Origin: DASPWW01 sp963756745
Lineage (GTDB): Bacteria > Actinomycetota > Thermoleophilia > Solirubrobacterales > 70-9
Direction of reading: 5' to 3'
DNA: 64,000 nt
Assembly: GCA_963756745.1 (NCBI GenBank)
Contig: CAVWOU010000006.1
Coordinates: 124,001 to 188,000 of the forward strand
The position numbers and the translations under genes were made by a program. Below the pieces are notes generated by a model. The model was not told where the DNA came from and ran no database searches. It saw nothing but the letters and a program-made list of their open reading frames with translations. Below are positions 23,533 through 32,238 of this stretch, in pieces; within the stretch, counting starts at the first letter, position 1, and each line of letters opens with the position of its first letter.

Positions 23533-24120
23533 CTACTCGACCGTAAGCGTCCCCTCCATGCCGCCCTCGCGGTGACCCGGCACCGAGCAGTAGAAGACGT
23601 ACTCGCCTGGGTCGAGCTCGGTGGTGACCGAGGTCGTCCCCTCGCTCACCAGGTCGCTCTTCGCGATCTCCTCCCCGTCGGCCTCGATCGCCACGTCGTG
23701 CTCGACGGTCGCCGGGTTGTCGAGGTTGATCCTCACCTCGCCAGCGGAGGCGTCGAGCACGTCGGTGTCGAACGCGAGCGTGCCGTCCTCGGGCGTGGTG
23801 AGCTGGAGATCGCCGGCCGCGCCGGCCTCCTCGGCGCCCTGCTGCTCGAGCTCCTTGGGGGACTCACCCGCCTCCGTGGCCTCGGTGGCGGTCTCCTGCT
23901 CCTCGGCCGCCGCCTCCTCGTTGTGCTTGCGCTGCTCCTCGCGGGCATTGATCACCGCCGAGGTCGTCGTCGCGGCGACCAGCACGACCAGCAGCGCCGC
24001 ACCGCCGACCAGCGTGAGGCGCGACCCCGGGAAGCGCTCGTAGCGCAGCCCGATCACCGACACGACCACCGCGATCACGACGAGCGCGATCCCGATCACG
24101 AAGAAGGCGGTCTCCTCCAT
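23533..24120 (-). CDS. membrane-anchored cupredoxin (blue copper protein)
   Basis: 195 residues with two N-terminal membrane helices (FFVIGIALVVIAVVVSVIGL and LTLVGGAALLVVLVAATTTS), then a long Glu/Ala-rich, probably extended or coiled linker (residues about 60-105), then a cupredoxin domain. The type 1 copper ligands are visible: His in ATVEHDVAI and the Cys, His and Met in YCSVPGHREGGM. It may act as an electron carrier in respiration at the outer face of the membrane. It abuts miaB by two bases, probably by chance. Confidence 0.85.
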   Translation of the reverse strand: MEETAFFVIGIALVVIAVVVSVIGLRYERFPGSRLTLVGGAALLVVLVAATTTSAVINAREEQRKHNEEAAAEEQETATEATEAGESPKELEQQGAEEAGAAGDLQLTTPEDGTLAFDTDVLDASAGEVRINLDNPATVEHDVAIEADGEEIAKSDLVSEGTTSVTTELDPGEYVFYCSVPGHREGGMEGTLTVE

Positions 24121-24132
24121 CAGGCAGCGATC

Positions 24133-25575
24133 CTACCCCGCGTAGCTCGTCGAGCGGCTCTCCCGGATCACCGTGATCTTGATCCTCCCGGGGTACTCCA
24201 TCTCCTTCTCGATCGCGGAAGCGATCTCGTGCGAGATCAGCGTGGCGCTGTCGTCATCTACCTCGCCCGGGTCCACCATCACCCGGACCTCGCGGCCGGC
24301 ACGCATCGCGAACACCTTGTGCACGCCGTTGTGCCGCGAGGCGATCTCCTCGAGGTCGCGCAGGCGGGTCACGTACTGCTCGAGGGCCTCGCCGCGGGCG
24401 CCGGGGCGCGCGCCCGACACAGCGTCGACGGTCTGCACGATGACCGCCTCGACGGTGCGCGGCTCGACCTCGCCGTGGTGGGCCTCCATCGCGTGGGCCA
24501 CCGCCTCGTCCTCGCCGTAGCGCCGCGCGAGCTTGCCGCCGACCAGCGCGTGCGAGCCCTCGACCTGATGCGTCACCGCCTTGCCGATGTCGTGCAGCAG
24601 CGCGGCGCGGCGCGCCGTCTCCACCGAGGCTCCGAGCTCCTCAGCGAGGAGCCCCGCGAGGCGCGCGCACTCCACGAGGTGGTCGAGCACGTTCTGGCCG
24701 TAACTCGTCCGGTAGCGAAGCTGACCGAGCAGGGCGAGCAGCTCGGGGTCGAGCGGGTGCACGTCCGCCTCGAGCACCGCCCGCTCGCCCTCCTCGGCGA
24801 TCATCGTCTCGACCTCCGCCCTGGCCTGCGCGTACATCTCCTCGCACAGGGCGGGATGTATGCGACCGTCCGCGATCAGCTTCTCGAGGGTGAGGCGCGC
24901 GATCTCGCGTCGGACGCCGTCGAAACTCGACAGCACGACCGCGGACGGCGTCTCGTCGATGATGAAGTCGACGCCGGTGAGGCTCTCGAGCGCCCTGATG
25001 TTACGCCCGTCGCGCCCGATGATTCGCCCCTTCATCTCGTCGCTGGGCAGCTCCACCAGGCGCGTGGTCGTCTCGCTGGCGTGTGTCGCCGCCAGCCGCT
25101 GCATCGCAACCGCGAGGATGCTGCGGGCGCGACGCTCGGCGTCCTGCTTCGTCTGTTCCTCGATCCGGCGCAGATTGAGGCCGGCCTGATGCCGGGCCTC
25201 CTCCTCGACCTCCTTGATCAGGAGCTGCTTCGCCTGCGCGGCTGACAGGCCCGAGATCTGCTCCAGCTCGCGGCGCTGGACGCGCTTCGCGCGTTTCAGC
25301 TCCTCGGCCTGCTGCTCGACGTTTCGCTCGCGATCCTCGAGCACCTGAGCCCGGCGCTCCAGGTCCGACGCGCGGACCTTGATCGACTCCGACTCACGCA
25401 GGGCCTGCTCCTCCATGCGCGCGATCTCCGCCCGGCGGGCGGCTAGCTCCTCGGCAGCCCCGCTGTCGACCTCCCCGTCCGCCGGAGCCTGGGGCCGTGC
25501 GGCCGGGGCGGCCTCGTCCTGCTCGGCGCGCGAGCGCCGCTGCCGGCCGAAGGGCCACAGTGCGCCAATCTCCAT
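24133..25575 (-). CDS. rny: ribonuclease Y, form without N-terminal membrane helix
   Basis: Endoribonuclease of the RNase Y family, which begins mRNA turnover. A coiled-coil region rich in Glu/Arg/Gln covers residues about 40-160. A KH domain follows (VELPSDEMKGRIIGRDGRN), then the HD domain with AALLHDIGKAVTH and MEAHHGEVEP, and the standard C-terminal KITVIRE. The usual N-terminal transmembrane helix is missing: the protein starts with MEIGALWPFGRQRR and turns charged at once, so it may be soluble. The start ATG 25575 has GGAGAGGAA upstream. 480 residues compared with about 520 in Bacillus. Confidence 0.92.
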   Translation of the reverse strand: MEIGALWPFGRQRRSRAEQDEAAPAARPQAPADGEVDSGAAEELAARRAEIARMEEQALRESESIKVRASDLERRAQVLEDRERNVEQQAEELKRAKRVQRRELEQISGLSAAQAKQLLIKEVEEEARHQAGLNLRRIEEQTKQDAERRARSILAVAMQRLAATHASETTTRLVELPSDEMKGRIIGRDGRNIRALESLTGVDFIIDETPSAVVLSSFDGVRREIARLTLEKLIADGRIHPALCEEMYAQARAEVETMIAEEGERAVLEADVHPLDPELLALLGQLRYRTSYGQNVLDHLVECARLAGLLAEELGASVETARRAALLHDIGKAVTHQVEGSHALVGGKLARRYGEDEAVAHAMEAHHGEVEPRTVEAVIVQTVDAVSGARPGARGEALEQYVTRLRDLEEIASRHNGVHKVFAMRAGREVRVMVDPGEVDDDSATLISHEIASAIEKEMEYPGRIKITVIRESRSTSYAG

Positions 25576-25946
25576 CGTCGTTCCTCTCCCCGGCCCACGG
25601 GCCGTACGCTCGTTGTCGTTGCGGGACCGTCAACTCGACGGTCTCGGCGACCGCGACCCTCGCAGACACGTCTGCCTTTGCTGTTGCCGGGGATGCCGCC
25701 TGCCCATGCCCGGGATCCGGTCCGGAGCCCTTGCATGGTCGGCTGGCGCTCTCGATACGGCGCGTCTAGGGGCAGGACCCCCTCGGCGCCGGAGCACCAT
25801 CCCGTCGAAGCCTTTTCCGATCCTCTTTCAAGCTCTCGTCAGCCAAACGTCCGTGTCATTGAGCGGCACACAACCGCCACAAATGATCGTAGTGGCAGGT
25901 GTCGCGTATGGCAACCGGGGCCAGGGAGCGCGAGATGCACATCAAC
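25576..25946. other. 371-bp gene-free region upstream of rny
   Basis: No convincing gene. It lies at the 5' side of rny and the 3' side of the MFS gene. Two inverted repeats are visible: GACCGTC/GACGGTC at 25625-25643 (7-bp stem, 5-base loop) and GCAGAC/GTCTGC at 25662-25675 (2-base gap). They sit 50-100 bases before the rny start and may form a leader RNA structure or an operator. The part nearer the MFS gene is less GC-rich, possibly a promoter, but no clean -35/-10 pair is evident. Confidence 0.4.
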
Positions 25947-27527
25947 TCAGCACGGCCGCCCGCCCGCCAGCGCGCGGTCGGGCTCGAGGCCCCGTTCCTG
26001 CTCGAGCTCCGACCCCATCCGGACGCGCTGGAGCAGCGCCGCGGCGAGGATCGCCGTGCCGATCACGACCGCGGCGCTGAGGGTGGCCGCCACCTGCAGC
26101 GCCTCGGTGAAGGCCTGCTGGGCCGCTGTCACGAGCTCGGGAGCGATCCGACCCGGGAGCTCGTCGCCCGCCGCGACAGCGGCTCCGAGCGTGTCGCGCG
26201 CTCCCTCCGCGGCCTGCGGAGGGACACCCGTCGGGACCGCCTCGTCGATCTCGCCGCGGTAGACGGCGGTGCCGACGGCGCCGAGGACGGCGATCCCCAG
26301 CGCACCCCCGAACTCGGAGCTCGTCTCCGAGATACCCGCGGCCGCCCCCGCTCGCTCCGGCGGCGCGGAGCCCACCATCATGTCCGCGGCCAGGGTGTAG
26401 ACGGGTGCGAGGCCGAGGGCGAGGACGACAGAACCAGTCACCAGGGTGGCAAGCGAGGAGTCGCCGTCCACCAGGGTGAGCAGCGCGAAGCCGGCTGCCG
26501 ACACCGCGAGGCCGCCCGCTATCACGAACGCCGGCCTGATCGAGCTCACCAGCACAGGCGTGAGCAGCGAGCCGACGATGAACGCGCTCGCGTACGGCAC
26601 CGTCCACAGCCCCGCCTCGAACGGTGACAGCCCGAGCACGAGCTGCAGGTACTGGGCGATGAACACGGCGATCCCGAAGTTGACGAAGAAGCCGAACGTA
26701 TTGGCGGAGAGCGCCGCGTTGAAAGCGGGCACCCGGAAGAGGCTGAGGTCGATCATCGGATCGGCCAGCCTGCGCTGTCTGCGCACGAACGCGGCGCCGA
26801 CGGCGAGGCCGGCCGCGATCGACACGCAGGCGATCGCTCCGACGCCGTCCTGGGCGATCTGCTTGAGGCCGTAGATCACCGCCAGCACCGCGACGAGCGA
26901 GGTGGCCGCGCTGATCAAGTCCAACCTGCCCGCCTCGGGAGCCCGGTACTCGGGAAGCAACCGTGGCCCCACCGCGAGCAGCAGCGCCATCACGGGGAGC
27001 GCCGGCAGGAACACCGAGCCCCACCAGAACCGCTCCAGCAGCAGCCCGCCGATCAGCGGCCCGACCGCCGCTCCGGTCGAGAAGCTCGTGATCCAGACAC
27101 CGATCGCGAATGTGCGCTCCTGCGGGTTCTGGAACATGTTGCGGATCAGCGACAGCGTCGACGGCGCCAGCGTCGCCCCGGCCACCCCGAGAAGCGCACG
27201 GGCTGCGATCAGCGTCTCGGCGCTGGTCGAGGCCGCGGCAAGGGCCGATGCGAGGCCGAAGGCGCCGGCGCCGATCAGGAGCAAGCGGCGGCGACCGATC
27301 CGGTCGCCCAGCGTGCCCATCGTGATCAGCAGCCCGGCGACTATGAAGCCGTAGATGTCCACGATCCACAGGAGCTGTGAGCTGCTCGGCTGCAGTTCCT
27401 CGCTCAGGGACGGCAGCGCGAGATTGAGCACGGTCAGGTCCATCGCGTACACCGCGCATGGGAGGGCGATCACGGCGAGCCCGATCCACTCGCGACGTCC
27501 CGCCCGGTCCGGCGCGGGCTCGGTCAC
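25947..27527 (-). CDS. MFS drug exporter, EmrB/QacA (DHA2) type
   Basis: Proton-coupled exporter with about 14 hydrophobic helices over 526 residues. Family signatures include MDLTVLNLALPSLSEEL in helix 1, LLITMGTLGDRIGRRRLLL in the 2-3 loop, and LLGVAGATLAPSTLSLI in helix 5. The C-terminal helices are separated by a soluble loop (GEIDEAVPTGV...). Substrates are probably lipophilic or cationic drugs. GTG 27527 is chosen because the preceding open region carries no hydrophobic or conserved sequence. The gene is divergent from the ECF sigma factor, which might regulate it. Confidence 0.88.
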   Translation of the reverse strand: MTEPAPDRAGRREWIGLAVIALPCAVYAMDLTVLNLALPSLSEELQPSSSQLLWIVDIYGFIVAGLLITMGTLGDRIGRRRLLLIGAGAFGLASALAAASTSAETLIAARALLGVAGATLAPSTLSLIRNMFQNPQERTFAIGVWITSFSTGAAVGPLIGGLLLERFWWGSVFLPALPVMALLLAVGPRLLPEYRAPEAGRLDLISAATSLVAVLAVIYGLKQIAQDGVGAIACVSIAAGLAVGAAFVRRQRRLADPMIDLSLFRVPAFNAALSANTFGFFVNFGIAVFIAQYLQLVLGLSPFEAGLWTVPYASAFIVGSLLTPVLVSSIRPAFVIAGGLAVSAAGFALLTLVDGDSSLATLVTGSVVLALGLAPVYTLAADMMVGSAPPERAGAAAGISETSSEFGGALGIAVLGAVGTAVYRGEIDEAVPTGVPPQAAEGARDTLGAAVAAGDELPGRIAPELVTAAQQAFTEALQVAATLSAAVVIGTAILAAALLQRVRMGSELEQERGLEPDRALAGGRPC

Positions 27528-27650
27528 GACCGCCGTCTCGATCTCGATGTTGAAGCCATCGCCAGTAACGACTTCGGCGCGAGACGAAACTGACCGCCGG
27601 CCCCGGAGCGATGAGACCGACAAGCGCTCACGGTCTAGCCTCGTATAGGG

Positions 27651-28724
27651 ATGAACGCGACCCCCACAGGCGCGAGGGTTCGGGAACGCCAGCTGCTCGA
27701 AACAGCGCGCGAGGGTGACGGTGACGCGTTTCGCCGCCTCGTGGATCCCTACCGACGTGAGCTCCACGCGCACTGCTACCGGATGCTGGGCTCGGTCCAC
27801 GACGCCGACGACGCCCTCCAGGACGCGCTGCTCCGCGCGTGGCGCGGGCTGAAGAAGTTCGAGCAACGTAGCTCGCTGCGTTCGTGGCTCTACAGGATCA
27901 CGACCAACGCCTGCCTCGACGTGATCGCACGACGGCCGAAACGCGTGCTCCCAATCGACCATGGGCCTGCCGCGGGTCCCGGCGACGGTCTCGCCGACCC
28001 CCTCACCGAGTCCGTGTGGATCGAGCCCTACGCCGATGAGCAGCTCGGGATCGCGGACGGCTACGCGGCTCCCGAGGCCCGTTTCGAGCAAAGGGAGAGC
28101 GTCGAGCTGGCATTCATCGCGGCGCTGCAGCACCTGCCTGCCAGCCAGCGTGCCGTGTTGATCCTACGCGACGTGCTCGGTTTCTCCGCCCGCGAGGCAG
28201 CCGATCTACTGGGGAGAACCGTCGCGTCGGTCAACGGCGTGCTGCGACGCGGGCGCAAGGCGACGGCGGAGCGGCTTCCGGACCGGACGCAGCAGATCAC
28301 CCTGCGCGCGCTCGGCGACGAGCGCATCCGCGATCTTGCGCAGCGGTATATCAACGCCTGGGAACGCAGCGATATCGACGCGATCCTCGCGCTGCTGGCC
28401 GAGGACGCCACGTTCACGATGCCGCCGCTCCCCACCTGGTACCGCGGCCGGGACGCGATCGCCGCCTTCCTCGCTCGCTACGCGCTCCAGGATCGGTGGC
28501 GATTGCTCCCGGCACGCGCCAACGGGCAGCTGGCATTTGGCTGCTACGCCTGGGACGCGGAGCAGGGGAGCTACACGGCGCTGTCGCTCGACGTGCTCAC
28601 CCTGGATGGCCCGCGGGCAAGGGAGGTCACCTCATTTGTCACCCCGCACAGCCGCGGTCTGGCCCGCGACCGGTTCGCCATCGACGTGCTCGAGCGCTTT
28701 GGCCTACCGACCAGGCTCGACTGA
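27651..28724 (+). CDS. ECF sigma factor with C-terminal SnoaL-like domain
   Basis: Extracytoplasmic-function sigma-70 factor. Region 2 is at residues about 20-95 (LVDPYRRELHAHCYRMLGSVHDADDALQD, split by family motifs such as RAWRGLKKFE and SLRSWLYRITTNACLD). Region 4 is at about 155-205 (LPASQRAVLILRDVLGFSAREAA). A SnoaL/NTF2-like domain occupies about 220-355, the layout of the SigJ/SigG-like TIGR02960 group, in which the tail controls activity in place of an anti-sigma factor. TAGCCT at 27636-27641 may be its -10, leaving a 9-base leader. No anti-sigma gene is adjacent. Confidence 0.9.
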   Translation: MNATPTGARVRERQLLETAREGDGDAFRRLVDPYRRELHAHCYRMLGSVHDADDALQDALLRAWRGLKKFEQRSSLRSWLYRITTNACLDVIARRPKRVLPIDHGPAAGPGDGLADPLTESVWIEPYADEQLGIADGYAAPEARFEQRESVELAFIAALQHLPASQRAVLILRDVLGFSAREAADLLGRTVASVNGVLRRGRKATAERLPDRTQQITLRALGDERIRDLAQRYINAWERSDIDAILALLAEDATFTMPPLPTWYRGRDAIAAFLARYALQDRWRLLPARANGQLAFGCYAWDAEQGSYTALSLDVLTLDGPRAREVTSFVTPHSRGLARDRFAIDVLERFGLPTRLD

Positions 28725-29660
28725 CCCCGAGACGCGTGCGCTCGACGCGTACGCGACCACGAAGCCCTCTCGCCAGCTGGGGTGGCGCGGCGTCCACCCG
28801 AGCTCGCGCTTGGCCTTCGCGTTCGAGGCGCCGCGGGCCTCGGTTCCGATCATGACCGCCGCGTCGCCGGCGAACAGCCGCGCGAGCCACCGGGGAAAGT
28901 GGCGGGGCGGCTTGGCGCCGAGCGCGTCCGCGAGCACCGGCAGCCACTCGCGCGCCGGCGCGGGATCGTCGTCGACGATGTTGTAGATGCCGGCCGCGTC
29001 GCGTTCCAGCGCGAGCACGGTCGCCGCGGCGGCGTCGTCGAGGTGGATGAACGAGGAGATGCCGCCGCCGTCGCCGACGATCGGGAACTGGCGCTTGCGC
29101 ACGGGCTCGACCAGCCCATCGTTGGCGGCGCCGTAGAAGCCGCCGTAGCGCAGCGCGACCCCGCCGGCGTCCGTGACCGCCTGGTCGAGATACCGCATCG
29201 CGGCTTGGCTCTCGCGCGTCGTCGGCAACGGGTTGGGGTCGAGCGGATCGTCCTCGGTCTTCACCGGCCCGCCCTCGCGCGCGTATCGGTAGCTGGCGAA
29301 GCTCTGGGCGACGAAGCGGCGCACGCCCGCCTCGCGCGCGACGGCCAGCAGCGCGTCGGTGCCCTTGGTCCGCAGCCGGTTGGTCTGCGCGAAGGTGCGG
29401 TCGAAGTTCCTCGAGAAGCGCAGATCGGCGAGAGCGGTCGCCTGGTGGACGATCGCCTCGGGCTCGGCCTCGAAGACGGCCTTGCGCACGGCGCCCGCGT
29501 CGAGCAGATCGAGCGCGACCGGCTCGGCCCCGAGCTCGCGTACACGCTCGGCGTTGGCGGGCGACCTGGAGGTGCCGATCACCTCGTGGCTCCGATCAAT
29601 GAGCTGAGGAACGAGCCGGGTGCCGATCGCACCGCTCGCTCCCGCAACGAAGACTCGCAT
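28704..29660 (-). CDS. NAD(P)-dependent epimerase/dehydratase family protein
   Basis: Extended/atypical SDR of 318 residues. The Rossmann loop VFVAGASGAIGTRLVPQL opens the protein, NADP-binding continues with VIGTSRSPANAERV, and the middle has IVHQATALADLRFSRN and ALRYGGFYGAANDG. The classic YxxxK is not clear around FASYRYAREGG, as in several actinobacterial members. Substrate unknown. ATG 29660 is chosen for the AAAGGAG seven bases upstream rather than an ATG 18 bases earlier. It converges with the sigma factor gene and overlaps it by 21 bases. Confidence 0.85.
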   Translation of the reverse strand: MRVFVAGASGAIGTRLVPQLIDRSHEVIGTSRSPANAERVRELGAEPVALDLLDAGAVRKAVFEAEPEAIVHQATALADLRFSRNFDRTFAQTNRLRTKGTDALLAVAREAGVRRFVAQSFASYRYAREGGPVKTEDDPLDPNPLPTTRESQAAMRYLDQAVTDAGGVALRYGGFYGAANDGLVEPVRKRQFPIVGDGGGISSFIHLDDAAAATVLALERDAAGIYNIVDDDPAPAREWLPVLADALGAKPPRHFPRWLARLFAGDAAVMIGTEARGASNAKAKRELGWTPRHPSWREGFVVAYASSARVSGSVEPGR

Positions 29661-29762
29661 GATGTCTCCTTTCGTCACGTCTGCTGCATTTCAGGGGTTA
29701 CTGCTACATCCTCGCCAACCGCGAGCGTCTCCCCCGGCTCGACCTGACAATTCCTCGATGAC

Positions 29763-29781
29763 TAGCCGCGCACCGCGGCTA
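29763..29781 (-). terminator. hairpin at the end of the VOC gene
   Basis: TAGCCGCG and CGCGGCTA form an 8-bp stem with a 3-base loop, overlapping the stop codon of the VOC gene at 29779-29781. No T-run follows, so it may only protect the mRNA end. Confidence 0.35.
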
Positions 29782-30150
29782 CTCCGGCCGGTGGCAAACG
29801 ACCTCGACGTTGTTGCCGTCGGGGTCGAGGACGTACGCGCCGTAGTAGTCGGGGTGGTACAGAGCGCGAACCCCGGGCGCGCCGTTGTCGGTCCCTCCCG
29901 CCTCGAGGGCGGCCGCATGAAACGCGTCCACCGTCGCCCGATCGGGCGCCGCAAAGGCCACGTGCACGTTCTCGGTCGTGGGCTCGCGCTGGTCGGTGAT
30001 CCAGAACCACGGCTTCCCCTCGCTGCCGAAGCCACCGGTGCGCGGAGCCGGCTCCATCAGCAGCGAGAAGCCGAGCGGCGTCAGCGCCCCTTTGTAGAAC
30101 TCGCGACTGCGCTCGTAATCCGACACGTTGACTCCGACGTGGTCAAGCAT
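29779..30150 (-). CDS. VOC family (glyoxalase/bleomycin resistance-like) protein
   Basis: 123-residue vicinal-oxygen-chelate protein. The first beta-alpha-beta-beta-beta unit starts MLDHVGVNVSDYERSREFY with the metal His, and the second includes VHVAFAAPDRATVDAFHAAA and YYGAYVLDPDGNNVEVV with the metal Glu. Such proteins bind or modify small electrophiles; the substrate is unknown. The gene stands alone on the minus strand between the epimerase and the FAD oxidase. Confidence 0.85.
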   Translation of the reverse strand: MLDHVGVNVSDYERSREFYKGALTPLGFSLLMEPAPRTGGFGSEGKPWFWITDQREPTTENVHVAFAAPDRATVDAFHAAALEAGGTDNGAPGVRALYHPDYYGAYVLDPDGNNVEVVCHRPE

Positions 30151-30289
30151 CGGGCGCAGCTTAGTCCTACTCGGTCAGCCCAGCGGCTTCGATTGCGAGG
30201 TCCTCCTGCGACACCGTCGACGCAGTATTTCGCGACCGCAGCGACACTCACGTAGGGATAACCGAACACCGAGCCGGGGGACGCCCTCA

Positions 30290-30318
30290 TTGACCGGTTC
30301 CGGGGCCGTGGGGATGAT
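30290..30318 (+). promoter_or_regulatory. candidate promoter for the FAD oxidase gene
   Basis: TTGACC at 30290-30295 followed after 17 bases by GATGAT at 30313-30318. The -35 is near consensus and the -10 is poor. The FAD oxidase start is 46 bases further, preceded by GAGAGGTAAACC. The rest of the 214-bp gap shows nothing else recognisable. Confidence 0.3.
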
Positions 30319-30364
30319 CGTGGTCTGACCGGATCCGCGACCCATAACGGATGAGAGGTAAACC

Positions 30365-31738
30365 ATGACGCCAGTTTCCGCTGTGCCCACGATCCAGAGG
30401 CTGAGCCCTGACCTCGTCGGTCGCGTGATCGCGCCAGCCGACGCCGACTACGACAAGGCACGGACGGTCTTCTACGGCGGGATCGATCGCCGGCCGGCGG
30501 TCATCGTCCGGCCCGCGGACGCGTCCCAGGTTGCCCGGATCGTGTCGGCCGCCCGGGAGACCGGGCTCGCGCTCGCCGTTCGCAGCGGGGGCCACAGCAT
30601 CGCGGGCCACAGCGTCAGCGAGGGTGGGATCGTGCTCGACCTGGCGGACATGCGCGGGCTCGAAATCGACCCGGAGGCGCGCACGGCGTGGGCGCAGACG
30701 GGGCTGACCGCGGGCGAGTACACGAACGCCGCGGCGGCGCATGGGCTCGCTACGGGGTTCGGCGACACCGGCTCGGTCGGCATCGGTGGGCTGACGCTGG
30801 GAGGCGGCGTCGGATACCTGAGCCGCGCGTACGGGCTCACGATCGACGATCTGCTCGCGGCCGAGGTCGTGACCGCCGACGGCGAGATCGTCCAGATCGA
30901 CGCGGAGAACGACTCGGATCTGTTCTGGGCGATCCGTGGTGGCGGCGGGAACTTCGGGGTCGCAACCCGGTTCAAGTATCGCTTGCACGAGCTCGAGCGC
31001 GTGGTCGGCGGAATGCTGATCCTGCCGGCGACGGCAGACGTCGTGCGCTCGTTCGTGGCGGAGGCCGAGGCTGCGCCGGACGAGCTGTCGACGATCGCGA
31101 ACGTCGTTCCCTCGCCGCCGCTGCCGTTCGTCCCGCCCGAGCACCACGGCCGGCTCGTCGTAATGGGCCTGCTCTGCTATGCGGGGCCGCCCGAAGCGGC
31201 CGACCGCGCGCTCGCTCCGTTCCGCTCACTCGCCACCCCGATCGCCGACATGGTGAAGCCGATTCCGTATCCGGAGATGTACCCGCCGGACGAGGAGGAC
31301 TTTCACCCCACCGCGATCGGCCGCACGATGTTCCTCGACTCCATCGACCACGACGTCGCCGAGATGATCGTCGAGCGCCTCACCTCATCCGACGCGACGA
31401 TGCGCGCGACCCAGCTTCGGGTGCTCGGAGGGGCGATCGCCCGCGTCCCGGCCGATGCCACCGCGTACGCGCACCGCGGCTCACGGATCATGGCCAACGT
31501 CGCGGCGTTCTACGACGGCCCCGAGGACAAGGCCGTGCGGGAGGCCTGGGTCAACCAGTTCGCCGCCGACCTACGCCAGGACGACACCGGCGCCTACGTC
31601 AACTTCCTCAGCGACGAAGGAGCGGAGCGGGTCCGCGCCGCCTACCCCGACGGTACGTGGGATCGCCTCAGCGCGATCAAGGCCCGCTACGACCCCACCA
31701 ACCTGTTCCGGCTCAACCAGAACATCCCACCTGGTTGA
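30365..31738 (+). CDS. FAD-linked oxidase, berberine-bridge-enzyme-like
   Basis: 457-residue flavoenzyme of the PCMH/BBE type. The FAD domain begins VIVRPADASQVARIVSAARE, and AVRSGGHSIAGHSV contains the His that usually carries the covalent 8-alpha FAD link. The Cys of bicovalent members is missing (DTGSVGIGGLTLGGGVGYLS), so the flavin is probably attached once. The BBE C-terminal motif is YDPTNLFRLNQNIPP. Substrates of such oxidases are sugars or aromatic secondary metabolites; no biosynthetic cluster is adjacent. ATG 30365 follows a weak GAGAGG site. Confidence 0.9.
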   Translation: MTPVSAVPTIQRLSPDLVGRVIAPADADYDKARTVFYGGIDRRPAVIVRPADASQVARIVSAARETGLALAVRSGGHSIAGHSVSEGGIVLDLADMRGLEIDPEARTAWAQTGLTAGEYTNAAAAHGLATGFGDTGSVGIGGLTLGGGVGYLSRAYGLTIDDLLAAEVVTADGEIVQIDAENDSDLFWAIRGGGGNFGVATRFKYRLHELERVVGGMLILPATADVVRSFVAEAEAAPDELSTIANVVPSPPLPFVPPEHHGRLVVMGLLCYAGPPEAADRALAPFRSLATPIADMVKPIPYPEMYPPDEEDFHPTAIGRTMFLDSIDHDVAEMIVERLTSSDATMRATQLRVLGGAIARVPADATAYAHRGSRIMANVAAFYDGPEDKAVREAWVNQFAADLRQDDTGAYVNFLSDEGAERVRAAYPDGTWDRLSAIKARYDPTNLFRLNQNIPPG

Positions 31739-31829
31739 GCCCAAGGAGCGCGAGACGGAGCGGCTCGCCGTCAGATCCCCCGAGGTGCGACCATCTACTG
31801 GAGCCACGATCCAACGGAGGTGGTCGAAG

Positions 31830-32015
31830 ATGTGTCACGAGCGGTGGATGCGCCGCGAGAGGCGGCGCGGGCAACGCTTCGACGAGGAGTTCCGGCGTCT
31901 GATCGACGAGGAGCCTCCCCTCCCCGAGCGCCCGACACCTGTGGTCGAGCGCGAGCGGGACGAGGAGCCGAGCGATCCGGAGCGGGTCCGCGTCGAGGCG
32001 GGCACGCGCACTTAG
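31830..32015 (+). CDS. small, highly charged hypothetical protein, 61 aa
   Basis: ATG 31830 is preceded by GGAGG with good spacing, one of the better Shine-Dalgarno sites in the window. The protein begins MCHERWMRRERRRGQRFDEE and is almost entirely Arg, Glu and Pro after that, ending in an acidic-basic tail. There is no membrane segment. The Cys-His-Glu opening is notable. It follows the FAD oxidase by about 90 bases and precedes a strong hairpin. I do not know its function. Confidence 0.6.
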   Translation: MCHERWMRRERRRGQRFDEEFRRLIDEEPPLPERPTPVVERERDEEPSDPERVRVEAGTRT

Positions 32016-32022
32016 CTCGGAA

Positions 32023-32064
32023 GCACCGGTCGAGCGCGGCGTGAACCGCCGCGCTCGCCGGTGC
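32023..32064 (+). terminator. long GC hairpin after the small charged gene
   Basis: GCACCGG, a bulged T, CGAGCGCGGCG, a TGAAC loop, then CGCCGCGCTCG and CCGGTGC form an 18-bp stem with one bulge. It starts 8 bases after the stop at 32015. There is no T-run, so intrinsic termination is not certain; it could be a Rho-type or bidirectional barrier between convergent genes. Confidence 0.6.
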
Positions 32065-32097
32065 GTCGGTGGCAATGCGGGCGTCCCGGATTCGACG

Positions 32098-32192
32098 CTG
32101 AAGGTCTATCCGGGCGCCCCGCACGGCCTGCCCAGCTGCCCGGCACCAAGGATCAGCTCAACTCGGATCTCATGGCCTTCATCGGCGCCTGA
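32098..32192 (+). pseudogene. relic of a haloperoxidase-like alpha/beta hydrolase, C-terminal end
   Basis: LKVYPGAPHGLP followed, after a frame change near 32140, by KDQLNSDLMAFIGA and TGA 32190-32192. Non-heme chloroperoxidase-like hydrolases end with a GAPHGL segment containing the catalytic His and a DQLN.DLLAF helix. Nothing of the first 90 percent is present. It lies between the hairpin and the recX stop. Confidence 0.55.
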
Positions 32193-32238
32193 GGCCCGCT
32201 GCCCGTAGCCGCCGTTCGCAGCGCGAACCGGCTCGCGC

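Noticed and set aside
25576..25946. 6S RNA or another structural RNA gene upstream of rny
   Set aside because: Length would fit, but no large central bubble or terminator could be recognised by eye; only two short inverted repeats.
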